From positions 96,886,948 through 96,950,947 of the forward strand of contig CM024755.1 of the NCBI GenBank assembly GCA_014218235.1: DNA of 64,000 bases, written 5' to 3'. This document shows positions 44,958 to 58,063 of this stretch, piece after piece. The stretch is from Colocasia esculenta. Lineage: Eukaryota > Streptophyta > Magnoliopsida > Alismatales > Araceae. Positions within the stretch are counted from its first letter, which is position 1, and the number at the start of each line of letters is the position of its first letter. The position numbers and the translations under genes were made by a program. The notes under the pieces were generated by a model that did no database searches, was not told the DNA's origin, and saw only the letters and a program-made list of their open reading frames with translations.

Positions 44958-45470
44958 ACTGGAAAGAAAATCACCACATTGTTCACCATCTTCATAGCCT
45001 TCATGGCGGAGATCACAAACCTTCCCGCTAGATTCCTTGGCAACAGATGTGAGAACTCATCCTCTCCAGGAATACAGAAAGTAATATTTTTCCCCCTACA
45101 ATCAACCAAGGCATAGTGCTCCTCAAGTCAATCCAGACAAAGTATAGCATCATAGTCCTTCATCTTGAGCAAGTAGAAGTACCCGAACAAGCCTCGATCT
45201 TCAATGCACATAGGTAAGGATGGAATGCACTTCCTGGTCGCTACCATACCTGTTGGTGTGTGCACAAACAAGGGAACCTCTAACTCCTCTGCCTCAACTC
45301 CAGACTCTGCCGCTAACTACTTAGCAAACCGCTCGAAAATAAACGAGTGTGTATCACCCATATCAAACAACACTCGAGCCTGCACACCCATAACTAAGAC
45401 CATACCTTCTGTGATGTTCTCGGCATGCTCTGCATCTTCACGAGCTAGTGCATACACTCGAGCCTGACTC
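44958..45470 (-). pseudogene. Gy2 gag end and protease, mutated active site
   Basis: On minus, 'ARVYALAREDAEHAENI' (gag end) leads to the protease 'RVLFDMGDTHSFI'. The family active site is D-T-G; here the Thr codon has become ATG (Met), so it is probably inactive. Stops occur in 'FAK*LAAES' and near 45125. The gag part ends abruptly at the Gy3 insertion (45470). Confidence 0.8.
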
Positions 45471-46582
45471 TGTCGCAACTCTAAATTTTAATACATCGAT
45501 AAATGATATTAAATTGAGAATTTAATTGAATAGATGTGATAAGTAGAATTAAATTAGAATAACGGGTGAATGAATTGGAATAAAAGGAATTAAATCAAAA
45601 CCCATTAAGCTAAATTAGTAAATGGGTTGCACAAGTGTCCAAACATAAATGAATGGGCCCAATTATGAAAAGCCCATCTTTGGATGGGAGTTAATTAAGC
45701 TAAATTTGTACCTTAAATAATGATAAATGGAAATGGGTTAGGATAACTGCCAATTAACTTATAATTTTCCTAAAAAGGAGTCCTCATCTCATCCTAACCC
45801 ATTAGCCATGAAATTAGACCTCTCCCCTAGCCATCTAGGTGGATAAATCCTAGAAAATAGTAGATATACATGGAAATTCGTAGCTAAGAGGAGAAGGAAG
45901 TGTTGGAGAAAGGGTGGACTCTTAAACAACCTAATAGACCTCCAATTCATCCCTACCAACTCATAATTCGTTGCTGGAGCTTTGGAGGACAAGAAGAGGA
46001 GTTGTGGACGAGAGGAGCAAGGAGAAGGAGCATGGAGCAAGGAGGGATTTCTTCATCTACTTCGTTTTAACCCTAGGATTCCTTACAACGAGAAAAGGTT
46101 GGAAATCTCTCAAGCTAAATTCAATTAAACTTGACTCTAGGTAGATCTTGATCCCCTCTATCAAAGCCCCATGTTTGCCTCAATTTTTGTTGCTCCATGA
46201 AGGAGTATTTAATGCCCCAATATCTGTCATCATCATGTACCCGAACCTACTTGTTTGCCTTCAATCCATGTATATACTCGATTTCATGCCTTGCAATTTT
46301 CATCGTGCATTCTTTTCGAATTAATTCAGATTCCATGACTGTGCATGTTTTAAGTCACCGAAAAGTAACCTAATTAAAGCATGCCCATTACTTGTCTATT
46401 TTCCAATTAATCATGCATGTTGATACATCTACAAGTCTACTTTCATTTAAAAATAGTTTCATGATTTTTGGACATTCCTACAATTTTATATGGATTTTTG
46501 AATGGCTCTGTATCATGCCATGGAAGGAAGGATCGAACCTGTTAAGGGTTTTTTCCCCTTTCTGGTTCGAGCCGCCCTTATG

Positions 46583-46770
46583 AAATCGCGACGGCCCAAC
46601 CCGTCATGATCTCAAAAGGGTCGTGATCGGTCGGACCACCGCGTCATGAATGCGATGGCTCGAGCCATCGCGGTTTCTCTCCGCCATCGTGAACCCAACC
46701 CGGTTCAGTAGACGCGACCGGACCACCTGTTGCGACATGAAACGCGACGGGTACCCCCGTCGCGATTTCA
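46583..46770. repeat. Hairpin group in Gy3 5' LTR
   Basis: ATCGCGACGG faces CCGTCATGAT; GATGGCTCGAGCCATC is a near-perfect palindrome; AACGCGACGG faces CCGTCGCGATT. Confidence 0.75.
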
Positions 46771-48248
46771 GAATTACAACCAGAACCCTGAATTTTGTAT
46801 ATACCCCTATTAATTAAGCCATATAATCCTTGTTTAACCCTAATTATGCACTGTTATGGGAATAATGTTTTGTTTATTAATAATTGGTATTAATGACATG
46901 AATTCCATTAATTAAAAGCTATGTGAACGATTATTCATGCTCTCATAATTTTTTTACACTTGCACACACTAAACATTAATAATTGTCATGAGACCCTATT
47001 AAATTATTCAATAACCTATCTAGTAATTAAGTGTAATTATTTACTAAATCTCCCAATTAATTTAATAACACTTATCTTCGTTTTATTCGCGTGCTTTGTA
47101 CACCGTTATCGCGTCCCTCTACCTTCGAGCACTTGAGGCAAGACGGACACTTGTTTTATACACACTTCTTTCTTGACTTGGACTACCTCTCCATTGGGAA
47201 TACTCCTAATAGGATCAGGGACTCCTTGTCAAGGCCTCCGTAAGTCTTCTTGGCTTTGGTGGACGTTCATTGCCGACGAGCTAGTTGTACCCTTAAAACC
47301 CTTTACACCTTAGGGATCAACATGATCCAACGGCCTTAGTGTGTTCACTCTTACCTTGGGATCACGCCAAACCTCTGGTCTGTGTCATGAGATGGCTAGT
47401 GGGCGGATGTGACATCTACCGGACTGCCGGCACACGACCTAGTGTTGTTCAACTGTTACTCTCATCTGTTTATCGTGGTTTTATGAATATGTCACTATCT
47501 CATCTACTATCTCTATACTCTCATCTGTTAACATTCTCTCTACACTCTCTTCTATTCGTCAATTACTCTCATCTATTCTTGGTACTCTATTTGGCCATAC
47601 AATTGATTGTCTAAGGTAAGAAACATAACTAATGCCAGGCAATAGGTCTCGATCTGGTCCTGGGGAGAGCGCCCGAAAAGTGTCATTTGCCCACGGGAGT
47701 TAAAATGATCAGGGTGTGTACGGCATGCACTCAGTGCCATTTAAACTATCAAGATTTAATCTATGACAATCAATCCGTGCAATCAATACAAGTGCTTTCT
47801 ATACAAGTGCTATCGTTACTAGTGCACCGTTGTGCAACTTTACGTGCTATATCGTTACATGGCCAATCCATTACCATACATGTTGTGCTATTTTCCATGT
47901 ACAAGTGCTATCATTCTCTTGCCATCGTTATTTTACTCTACATGATTATTCTCTCCAGTTATCCTACCTTTTAAGATGTTAATCACTTAAAGCATGCCTA
48001 TTATATGAGATATTAAGTCCTACCGAGCGTTATCGCTCACCCTGCGCTATTTGTTGTTGAGCAACTACCCCTAAGAAAACCATTTAATATTTTAAATTAT
48101 TATAACATTGTGATTTTTCTATGACAAAACCTTTTAAAAGACTCTTTACAAATTAAAAACACTAATACATATACCATAGAAAATATTTTGGACAACTTCA
48201 TCTCAAAAATTTTCTAAGTCCACAGACTTCTCTAAGTATCACACTAAC

Positions 48249-48670
48249 TTCGAATGTGAACTCCGACTTTCAGAAGTCGAATTACAGTTTGCAAGTTTTC
48301 TCGAAATTTTTGTAAGTCCACAAACTACTCTATATGTATCATACTGAATTTGACTACTGACTCTGACTTTCTAAAGTCGAAATGTTCTGAGTCTTGTGTT
48401 CTGAACTCCAACTCTTTGAAGTCGAATGCCACTCTCCGACTCCCAAAAGTCGAAGTATATGTCTTGTTCATGTCTAAGTCTATGGATGTCGAATGAATAT
48501 CTCCAACTTCTTAAAATCGAAGTATGACTTTCTAATACTTATCTATCCGACTTCTTGAAGTCGAATCTTACTGTCTTACTACAACTTCTGTAAATCGAAT
48601 GTCTTCATGTTTCTGTCTCCGACTTCTAAAGTCGAAGTACACCTTCTTCTGAATTCGACTTCTATGTCAG
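48249..48670. repeat. Array of about nine CCGACTTC hairpins
   Basis: Units pair CCGACTTC-type left arms with GAAGTCGAA-type right arms across 2-6 bases, at about 48268, 48360, 48407, 48436, 48510, 48548, 48580, 48627 and 48655. Spacing is irregular (about 30-90 bases), unlike the exact 30-base repeat in Cop1 that uses the same arms. Confidence 0.75.
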
Positions 48671-49387
48671 TTTGTGTACTTGTACTTTTCTTTTACAGAG
48701 AGTATGTTATTTTGTTTTTATGATTCATCTGTGTTAATGTAACCTTTTTTAGAACTCATTACTTTTGTATGTTTCTTAAAATTATTAGTCCATCAGATTA
48801 TCATTAATTAATTATTCTGACAAGATGAGACATATTATATTCAAAATAATCTTCTAAATTTGTTTATGTTTGTATCTGAAACATTTAATCAAATTGGTCT
48901 CTTGCTTCATGACAGAAGGCCAGATTTTCATCTCCTTCAGAAGATATCCTGCATTTATTGATTTCAGACACATGGGTATCTGATAGAGGTTCACCTACCA
49001 CTGTCAGAACCACACCTTCCTTTTGGTGCAACTGTCTGTCCATCTTTTATTAGTCTGAAAGCTTGTATGTCTGAGGTTTCCATACTTTATACATTTCTTC
49101 TGACTCACCTACCTCAGAAAGTGTGGAGATATCCTCTCTTTGTGTCTTGTCTTTGCTGCAGAATATTTATTAGGCACGTTTTCAACATGGAGCTTTCACA
49201 GAACATTTATTTGAAAGTTGACCTCTAAGCTGTGAAGCTACAGCCTTGTCTGAAGCTGTTGGAAAGCTAAAAAAGACAGAAGGACTTATGGATAACAACC
49301 TCAATCAAGATCCAAAGGATAAAAGTCTCTCCTCAAACGACCAGATCTCTAACGAATATTTTTAAAATGGCTACATTCTTCTGAAGC

Positions 49388-49395
49388 TTATATAG
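49388..49395 (+). promoter_or_regulatory. TATA box in solo copia LTR
   Basis: TTATATAG, at the same relative place as the Cop1 LTR TATA box. Confidence 0.5.
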
Positions 49396-50507
49396 AAGCC
49401 GAAGTTTGAAAGAGAAATACATAGAACAAGAGAGAACACTATATACAACACTGAGAGTGTGAAGCAAGCTAGCAACTTTCTCAAACTCTCTTCTGCCTTC
49501 TGCTAGCAAGATCATCTACAAGCCTTCTCCTGAGCTGCAAGATTTAGAGCTTCCTCATTCAGAAAATTCTCCAAGCTCTCCTCTTCACATAAGTCTTGTG
49601 TTGGGTGGAATTTGTAATTGTGATTTCTTTCTGTCCACCCTTCCTCATTTAGAAAGGATTACAGTTGTAATTCTAATTCGTTTTTCTCCTTTCTGAATTG
49701 TCTGTTTGCCTAATGTTAAGGCTAACACACGTGTCCTTTTAATCTTCATTGTGCAACCTTGCAGGAGGTTTGTTCCTGTTGTACCCCTCCTGTGTAGGGA
49801 AGACCTTGTTGAAGGTAGATTTGTACCCTTGTTAAGGAAAGACTTGCTTGGGAGAAAATGGGCTTGTAATTCCTCTCAAGGGTGAGAGAAGGCCAAGTTC
49901 TCTTGGCAGTTAGTGAAATCTCAAGTGGTTTGCTTAAGGACTGGATGTAGGACTTCTATGTGGGAAGGGCCGAACCAAGATAAAATTCTTTGTGCATTTG
50001 TGTGATTGTTTCCGCCAACTTAAAATTGAATCACACACTACACTAAATTCTAACAGCTTTATTTAGTGTTGTTTAATTTCAGATAAAAATTTTAAAAGAA
50101 CAAGAAGTCCTATTCACCCCCCCCCCTCTAGGACATCATTAGTGTCATTTCGATCCAACATTTGTTATATGTGTTTCAGGTGAGTCTGATGGAGACTACC
50201 ACACTCACGAGGAAGGGAACGAGGAGGAACAGGAGTGACCATACATTTCATCAACCCGTGCTTATTAGTAGTTAGTTAGTCATTAGTTAGTCAATATGTA
50301 TTAGTTTGGATTTGAATAAAGTACTCTGGGCCCTAGTTTTGGCTCTGATTAGTGAATGTAAGAGTTAGTTGATGAATTTCTAATGAAGTTGGATTCCATT
50401 TGGCTTTATTCCAATTGTGTAATGGTTTGATGTTTATTTATCGCTCTGTACTATTTAAATAACTATAATTCGACTCTGATATTTCACGTCGGGGCGTTAC
50501 AATTTTG

Positions 50508-50520
50508 TGGTATCAGAGCC
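50508..50520 (+). promoter_or_regulatory. Gy3 primer-binding site
   Basis: TGGTATCAGAGCC lies six bases after the LTR end and is complementary to the initiator Met-tRNA 3' end. Confidence 0.92.
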
Positions 50521-50711
50521 TAGGTTATTCTTAAGTATAGGATGATCTAGGATTGACTTGCCTTGACTAGAAGTCTAAGTCCATACCTATGTGAGATATG
50601 GGTAGAACCAAGGGTAATAAGATAAAAATCAACTCACACACGCACAATCTTAGTGCAACCTCAATGTCTTACATTAAAATTTTCTCTTTTGAAGGAACTT
50701 AAACAATTGCA

Positions 50712-51662
50712 ATGGCAGCGGAGCGTGCACAACTCTGAGACATGTAGCAAACTATTTAGGAGCTCACTCGAGCTCTACTTCAAGCTGCTGGAGCTGGTGG
50801 TAACCGTGGAGCTGGAGATTTGCACAAGAATTTCCGTAACTTGAACCCACCTCATTTTAGTGGGACCACTGATCCCGACGAGGCAGAAAATTGGCTAATG
50901 GAAATTGAACGTATTTTCCGTGTCATGCAATGTGCGGATGGGGATAAGTTACTACTAGCAACATTTCAGCTTGAAAGGGACGCCCGTGCATGGTGGGAGT
51001 CCGTTGAGGCCACCAGGGCTGATGCACAGTTCACCTGGGATGAATTCAAGGAGCACTTCAACTCCAAGTACTTTTCTAAAAGAGTTCAAGAGAGGAAGGC
51101 CTCTGAGTTTTCTGCACTTAAGCAAAGGAACCTCTCCATCGCTGAGTATGAAGCTCAATTCTCCCTGTTAGCACGATATGCCAATCATGTTGTCGACACC
51201 GAGAGAATGAAGGCAAAGCGCTTTGCCAACAGGCTCAGGCCCGCATATATCACCCAACTGGCACCACTAGACATTCAAACATATGCTGACATGGTCAAGA
51301 AGGCCCAACTACTTGAGGATGCGACCGATCTGACTGATCGCATCAAGGGCAGGATGGTCAAGATAGAACAGACATTAGGATCTTCGAGCAAGCCCACCAA
51401 CGACAAGAAAAGGCCGTTAAGCATTACCGATGGGCCAAGCCATAAGCGGAAGCCCAAGGTCTTCACCCCCTCTGCCCCCAACAAGCCCAGATACAAGCAT
51501 TGTGACAAGCTGGGTCACACTGCTGAAGAATGCTGGAGGAAGGTAGGTGCATGCCTACGATGTGGGAGTCGAGAGCATCGTATTCCCGACTACCCAATGC
51601 TTAAAGAAAATGAGAAGTGTCTTATGGGACCAAATAAGCCAGGTAGACTCCAAGCAGTTTAA
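50712..51662 (+). pseudogene. Gy3 gag, broken near the start
   Basis: ATG at 50712 meets a stop at 50736-50738 and two more before 50770. The same frame is then open to 51662: 'NPPHFSGTTDPDEAENWL', 'RDARAWWESV', 'FNSKYFSKRVQERKASEF' and 'LSIAEYEAQF' are typical gag. The zinc knuckles near the end are degenerate ('YKHCDKLGHTAEEC', where the first Cys is Tyr, then 'CLRCGSREHRIPDY', with the last Cys lost). Gag forms the particle shell and binds RNA. Confidence 0.92.
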
Positions 51663-51730
51663 GAAGCAGAAAACGCCGAGGAAGGCGGAGTTGTGGAAGG
51701 TACCTTACCAGTCTTTTCTCAATCAGTATT

Positions 51731-53685
51731 TGTTTGTTTGATACTGGAGCAACACATTCGTTCATATCATAAGCATTTGCTGACACATTAAATGTTAAAC
51801 CTGCATCTATGGGAACTGAATTACCTGTTACAACCCCATTGGGTGAGAAAGTCCAACTGAACAAATATTTTCCATTAGCTGATGTGAAGATTGGTGAACT
51901 AAATCTAAGAGCTGATCTGATCTGTATGCCCATGGAGGGCTACGATTTCATATTGGGAGCCGATTAGCTGTCCACTTATGGGGCTATTGTAGACTGTAGA
52001 AGAGGAAAAATCTCCTTTAGTGAATTCCCTAAGTTGACCTTTACGGGACGTAGACACAAGAGGCACTTGTCACTCGTCTCTGCTATTAAGGCACAGAACA
52101 TGATAAGAAAGGGCTGTGTGGCATTTCTTGCCGCCATAGTAGTTGAAAAGAAAGCATCCAAGATATCTGATATACATATAGTGCAAGAGTATTCCAACGT
52201 GTTCCCCGATGAGCTGCCGAGCATTCCACCTGAGCGAGCGGTAAATTTCTCAATTGATTTGACTCCTGGAGTGGCACCAGTGTCACGTCAACCCTACAGA
52301 ATGTCTCCTGTTGAATTGAAGGAATTGAAGGAACAATTAATGGAGTTGTTGGAAAAAGGCTTTATTAGACCAAGTACTTCTCTTTGGGGAGCACCTATGC
52401 TATTTGTCAAGAAGAAGGATGGATCTATGAGATTGTGCATTGATTACATGCAGTTAAATCAGCTGACCATCAAAAACAAATACCCTCTGCCTCGTGTTGA
52501 TGAATTTTTTGATCAAATATCAAGAGCCAAATACTTCTCTAAGATTGACCTTAGATCGGGATATCATCAGATGAGAATTAAGGATGCGAATATTTGCAAG
52601 ACAACTTTCAGGAGCAGGTACGGTCATTATGAATTTGTAGTCATGCCTTTTGGACTAACCAATGCTCCTACAGTTTTTATGCAATTGATGAACAACATAT
52701 ATCGACCATACCTCGACAAGTTTGTCGTAGTCTTTATTGATGATATTCTTATATACTCCAAGACCAAGGAAGAGAATGAAGAGCATCTAAGGATTGCTCT
52801 ACAGATCTTGCACGACAACAAGCTCTACGCCAAATTGAGCAAGTGTGAATTCTGGCTTGAGAAGGTGTCATTTCTAGGGCATGTCATATCAAACGATGGT
52901 ATAGCTATTGATCCTTCCAAGGTTGAAGTTGTACTCAACTAGGAGAGACCGACCAATGTCACTGAGATAAGAAGCTTTCTTGGACTGGCTGGCTACTACA
53001 GGTGGTTCATAAAAGACTTCTCCAAAATAGTTGTACCTCTTACTCGCCTCACGTGAAACGAGAACCCTATGTCTAGAGCAAGGAATGTGAGAAGAGCTTT
53101 CAGACACTGAAGCAATGCTTGACTTCTACACATGTGCTCGCGTTACCAGTCGAGGGAAAAGGATTCTCAGTCTACACTGATGCATCTGGAATCGGTCTAG
53201 GCTGCATGCTAATGCAGAATGAGAAAGTGATAGCCCATTCATCAAGACAGTTGAAGCCTCATGAGGTCAATTACCCTGTCCATGACTTAGAACTAGTTGT
53301 TGTGGTGTTTGCACTTAAGATATGGAGGCATTATCCCTAAGGAGAGCAATTTATTGTCTACTCCGACCATAAGAGCCTGAAGTACTTATTTTCCTAGAAG
53401 GAGCTCAATATGCGACAAAGGAGATGGCTGGAATATTTGAAGGATTTTGATTTCAATATTCAATACCACCCAGGAAAAGGTAATGCAGTAGCTGATGCAC
53501 TTAGCAGGAAGCCTGTGGCGTCCTTGTCTTATTTAGTCATGGGTGAGATGCAATTGTTAGAACAGTTCACCAGTCTGAATATAAACATTGAGCAGAGAAG
53601 TGATCAGGTGTTAGTGGCCAACCTTAGAGCTCATCCCGACATCTTTGTCGAGATCATGGAGCAACAGCTAATGATCCCTTTCTAA
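51731..53685 (+). pseudogene. Gy3 protease, RT and RNase H
   Basis: Protease 'LFDTGATHSFIS' keeps the DTGA active site (about 51735); stops occur at about 51768 and 51965. RT ORF 52034-52942 is fully recognisable: 'GAPMLFVKKKDGSMRLCIDY', 'SKIDLRSGYHQMRI', 'MPFGLTNAP' and catalytic 'FIDDILIYS'. It stops after 'KVEVVLN'. RNase H (53119-53685) has 'VYTDASGIGLGCML' and 'HDLEL', with stops at about 53338 and 53395, then 'YHPGKGNAVADALSRK'. The reading order is standard gypsy. Several stops replace TGG or CAG codons, fitting C-to-T decay. Confidence 0.93.
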
Positions 53686-54827
53686 TCTGAGTCAGGGAAA
53701 CCCTAGCCGACCGACCAGATTTCTCCATCACTGAGGATGGGAGACTGTTATTTCAAGGAAGAACATGTGTGCCTGATAATGAAGAGTTGAAGAGGAAGCT
53801 GATGGACAAAGCCCATAAGACAAAGTATACAATTCATCCAGGCACAACCAAGATGTACCAAGACATGAAAAGGTCATTTTGGTGGCCCAACATGAAGCGT
53901 GAGGTGGCTGAGCATGTCGCGCACTGCCTCACATGTCAACAAGTGAAAGTAGAACATCGACGTCCTGCGAGTGTACTCAGACCCCTGGACATACCAGAAT
54001 GGAAGTGGGAAAGCATCAGAATAGATTTCATCATGGGTTTACCCCAAACTCGTGGTGGACTCGATGCTATTTTGGTCATAGTGTATAGATTGACAAAATC
54101 CGCACACTTCCTAGCAATCAAGAGTACCTGGAGTGTTGATGTACTAGCTGCTCTTTATGTGAAGGAGATAGTAAGACTGCATGGAGTATCTGTGTCCATA
54201 GTCTCAGATCGTGATCCCAGATTCACCTCTAGATTCTAGAAGGGATTTCAGACTACTTTAGGCACCAAACTAAACTTTAGCACAGTATTCCACCCACAGA
54301 CAGATAGGCAGACGGAAAGAACAAATCAGATTGTGGAAGATATGCTATGTGCATGCACTATAGATTTTGAGGGGTACTGGAATGAACAATTGTCACTGAT
54401 AGAATTCACCTACAATAACATTTACCAAGCCAGCATCAAGATGGCACCATTTGAAGCCTTGTATGGTAGAAGTTGTAGATCGCTAGTCTGCTGGAATGAA
54501 GTAGGTGAGCAACAATGGCTGGGACCAGACATGGTACAGAACACCAGTAGAGATATACAGATCATCAGAGATAGGATTAAAATAGCTCAGTCCAAGCAGA
54601 AGAGCTATGCAGACAAAAGAAGAAGGGATATGGAATTCCAAATCGGAGATCCCGTGCTGCTTAAAGTATCCCTGACCAGAGGATTTCAAAGGTTTGGGAT
54701 GAAAGGAAAGTTAAGGCCAAGATTCATAGGTCCATTTGAGGTCCTAGAAAGAGTTGGCGAAGTAGCATATCGTCTGGCATTACCTCCTCAGTTTCCACAG
54801 TACACAATATTTTCCATGTATCAATGA
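53686..54827 (+). pseudogene. Gy3 integrase
   Basis: Zinc region 'TIHPGTTKMYQDMK' and 'CLTCQQVK'; core 'IRIDFIMGLP' and 'SDRDPRFTSRF', with a stop at 54237-54239 (W codon to TAG); third acidic residue in 'IVEDML'; then 'FEALYGRSCRSLV', 'DPVLLKVSLTRG' and 'KLRPRFIGPFEVLERVG'. The frame shifts near 54815, just before the chromodomain. Confidence 0.92.
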
Positions 54828-55110
54828 AGTACATGTACGACCCATCACATGTAATCAACTACGATGATATAATTCTAAACAAAGATATGACCTATGAAGA
54901 GAAGCTAGTGAGAATCTTGGACAAGAAGATACAGCAGCTCCGGAACAGACCCATATCTGTGGTAATGGTGCTCTGGAGAAATCACGAAGTTGAAGAAGCC
55001 ATGTGGGAACCCGAAGAAACAATGCGACGGAATTACCAGAACTATTTAGTAAGTCACTCTTCCTCTTACGATCATATGAATTTGGGGACCAAATTCTTTT
55101 TAAGAGGGGG
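54824..55110 (+). pseudogene. Gy3 chromodomain
   Basis: In a shifted frame: 'KYMYDPSHVI', 'RILDKKIQQLRNRPI', 'VVMVLWRNHEVEEAMWE' and 'PEETMRRNYQNYL'. The hydrophobic and aromatic pattern fits a Tekay-type chromodomain. 'NLGTKFFLRGGG' at the end overlaps the polypurine tract, as usual. Confidence 0.88.
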
Positions 55111-55114
55111 AGGA
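55102..55114 (+). promoter_or_regulatory. Gy3 polypurine tract
   Basis: AAGAGGGGGAGGA sits directly before the LTR start TGTAGCAACTC. Confidence 0.9.
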
Positions 55115-58058
55115 TGTAGCAACTCTAATTTTAATATATCGATAATGATATTAAATGAGAAAAATGAGATTTAATTGAATAGATGTGATAAATAGAGTTA
55201 AATTAGAATAAATGGTGAATAAATTGGAATAAAAGGAATTAAATCAAAACCCATTAAGCTAAATTAGTAAATGGGTTACACAAGTGGTCCAAACATAAAT
55301 GAATGGGCCCAATTGTGAAGAGCCCATCTTTGGATGGGAGTCAATTAAGCTAAATTCGTACCTTAATTAATGATAAATGGAAATGGGTTAGGATAACTAC
55401 CAATTAACTTATAATTATCCTAAAAAGGAGTCATCATCCCATCCTAACCCATTAGCCACGAAATTAGACCTCTCCCCTAGCCATCTAGGTGGAGAAATCC
55501 TAGAAAATAGTAGATATACATGGAAATTTGTACCTAAGAGGAGAAGGATGAGTTGGAGAAAGGGTGGACTCTTAAACAACCTAATAGACCACCAATTCAT
55601 CCCTACCAACCCATAATTCATTGCTGGAGCTTTGGAGGATGAGGAGAGGAGTTATGGATGAGAGGAGCAAGGAGAAGGAGCTTGAAGCAAGGAGGGATTT
55701 CTTCATCTTCTTCATTTTAACCCTAGGATTCTTTACAGTGAGAAAAGGTTAGCAATCTCTCAAGCTAAATTCAATTAAACTCGACCCTAGGTAGACCTTG
55801 ATCCCCTCTATCAAAGCCCCATGTTTGCCCCAATTTTTGTTACCCCATGAAGGAGTATTTGATGCCCCAATCTCTGTCATCATCATGTACCCAAACCTAC
55901 TTGTTTGCCTTCAATCCATATATATAATTGATTTCATGCCTTGCAAATTTTATGATAAATACTACATGATGCTAGGCTTCGAACATCATGCATTCTTTGC
56001 GAATTAATTCAGATTCCATGACTGTGCATGTTTTAGGTCACCAAAAAGTAACCTAATTAAAGTATGCCCATTACTTGTCTATTTTCCAATTACTCATGCC
56101 TGTTGATACATCTACAAAACTACTTTCGTTTAAAATTCGTTTCATGATTTTATGACATTCCTACGATTTTATATGGATTTTTGAATGGCTCTGTATCATG
56201 CCATGGAAGGAAGGACTGAACCTGAAAAGGGTTGTTTCCCCTTTCTGGTTTCGGGCCGCCCTTCTGAAATCACGACAGCCCAACCCGTCGTGATCTCAAA
56301 AGGGTCGTGATCGATCGGACCACCGCGTCATGAATGCGATGGCCCGAGCCATCACGGTTTCTCTCCGCCATCGTGAACCCGGCCCAGTTCAGTAGACGCG
56401 ACCGGACCGCCTGTCGTGACATGAAACGCGACGGGTACCCCCATCGCGATTTCAGAATTGCAACCAGAACCCTGAATTTTGTATATACCCCTGTTACTTA
56501 AGCCATATAATCCCTGTTTAACCCTAATTATGCATTGTTATGGTCAATAACATTCTGTTTATTAATAATTGGTATTAATTACATGAATTCCATTAATTAA
56601 AAGCTATGTGCATGATTATTCATACTCTCATAATTTCTTTACACTTACACACACTAAACATTAATAATTGTCAAGATACCCTATTAAATTATTCAATAAC
56701 CTATCTGGTAATTAAGTGTAATTATTGACTAAATCTCCCAATTAATTTAATAACACTTGTCTTCATTTTATTTGCATGCTTTAAACACCGTTATTCCGTC
56801 CCTCTGCCTTCGAGCACTCGAGGCAAGATGGACACTTGTTTTATACACACTTCTTTCTTGACTTGGACCACCTCTCCATTGGAAATACTCCTAACAGGAT
56901 CTTGGACTCCTTGTCAAGACCTCCGTAAGTCTTCTTCGCTTTGGCGAACGTCCATTGCCGACGAGCTGGTTGTACCCTTAAAACCCTTTACACCTTAGGG
57001 ATCAACATGATCCAACGGCCTTAGTGTTTTCTCTCTTACCTTGGGATCATGTCGAACCTCTGGTCTGTGTCATGACATGGCTAGTGGGCAGATGTGAGTT
57101 CTACCAGACTGTCGGCACACAACCTAGTGCTGTGCAACTGTTACTCTCGTCTGTTTATCGTGGTTTTACGAATATGTCCCTATCTCATCTACTATCTCTA
57201 TACTCTCATCTGTTCACATTCTCTCTACACTCTCGTCGTCAATTACTCTCATCTATTCTTGGTACTCTATTTGGCCATACAATTGATTGTCTAAGATAAG
57301 AAACATAACTAATGCTAGGCAATAGGGCCCGATCTGGTCCTGGGGAGAGCGCCCGAAAGGTGCCATTTGCCCACGGGAGTTAAAATGATCAGGGTGTGTA
57401 CGGCATGCACTCAGTGCCATTTAAACTATCAAGATTTAATCTATGACAATCAATCCGTTCAATCAATACAAGTGTTATCTATACAAGTGCTATCGTTACT
57501 AGTGCACCGTTGTGCAACTTTACGTGCTATATCGTTACATGGCCAATCCATTATCATACATGTTGTGCTATTTTCCATATACAAGTGCTATCATTCTCTT
57601 GCTATCGTTATTTTACTCTACATGACTATTCTCTCTAGTTATCCTGCCTTTTAAGATGTTAATCACTTAAAGCATGCATGTTATATGAGATATTAAGTCC
57701 TACTGAGCTTTATCGCTCACCCTGCACTATTGTTATATGTGTTTCAGGTGAGTCTGATGGAGACTACCACACTCACGAGGAAGGGAACGAGGAGGAACAT
57801 GAGTGACCCTACATTTCATCAACCTGTGCTTATTAGTAGTTAGTTAGTCAATATGTATTAGTTTGGATTTGAATAAAGTATTTTGGGCCCTAGTTTTGGC
57901 TCTAATTAGTGAATGTAATAGTTAGTTGATGAATTATTAATGAAGTTGGATTCCATTTGGCTTTATTCCAATTGTGTAATGGTTTGATGTTTATTTATTG
58001 CTCTGTGCTATTTAAATAACTATAATTACACTCCGATATTTCGCATCGGGGTGTTACA
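55115..58058 (+). repeat. Gy3 3' LTR
   Basis: 2,944 bases, TGTAGCAACTC to GGGGTGTTACA, followed by the target duplication GACTC. It aligns with the 5' LTR throughout. Confidence 0.93.
56266..56454. repeat. Hairpin group in Gy3 3' LTR
   Basis: Counterpart of 46583-46770. Differences are mostly CG to CA or TG (ATCACGACAG for ATCGCGACGG, CCATCGCG for CCGTCGCG). Confidence 0.7.
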
Positions 58059-58063
58059 GACTC

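Larger units (their letters stand above)
48055..50160 (+). mobile_element. Solo SIRE-like copia LTR
   Basis: Begins TGTTGAGC and ends GATCCAACA, with exact target duplications TTTGT at 48050-48054 and 50161-50165. There is no internal region, so unequal recombination between two LTRs removed it. The right part has the copia hallmarks 'ttcggcc', the C-run and 'ctaggacatc'. It aligns in reverse with the Cop1 LTR (33352-34633) but has about 800 extra bases on the left, filled by a hairpin array. Confidence 0.9.
45471..50501 (+). repeat. Gy3 5' LTR (45471-48054 and 50161-50501)
   Basis: Starts TGTCGCAACTC and ends GGGGCGTTACA. Removing 48055-50160 restores colinearity with the 3' LTR, where the sequence across the site is 'ctattgttatatgtg'. 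It contains a GCGACGG hairpin group at 46583-46770 and ends with the CAGGTGAGTCTGATGG motif seen in the partner. Confidence 0.92.
45471..58058 (+). mobile_element. Gy3: near full-length Tekay-type chromovirus
   Basis: Plus-strand element with two LTRs, a primer site, gag, protease, RT, RNase H, integrase, chromodomain and a polypurine tract, all recognisable. Exact target duplications GACTC lie at 45466-45470 and 58059-58063, proving insertion into Gy2. The 5' LTR is split by a solo copia LTR. The coding region has about ten stops and at least one frameshift, so it is defective, but it is the most complete element here. Confidence 0.93.

Noticed and set aside
48055..50160. Minus-strand orientation for the solo copia LTR
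   Set aside because: Both ends are TGTTG/CAACA, but the C-run with 'ctaggacatc' before CAACA and the TATA box direction place it on the plus strand.
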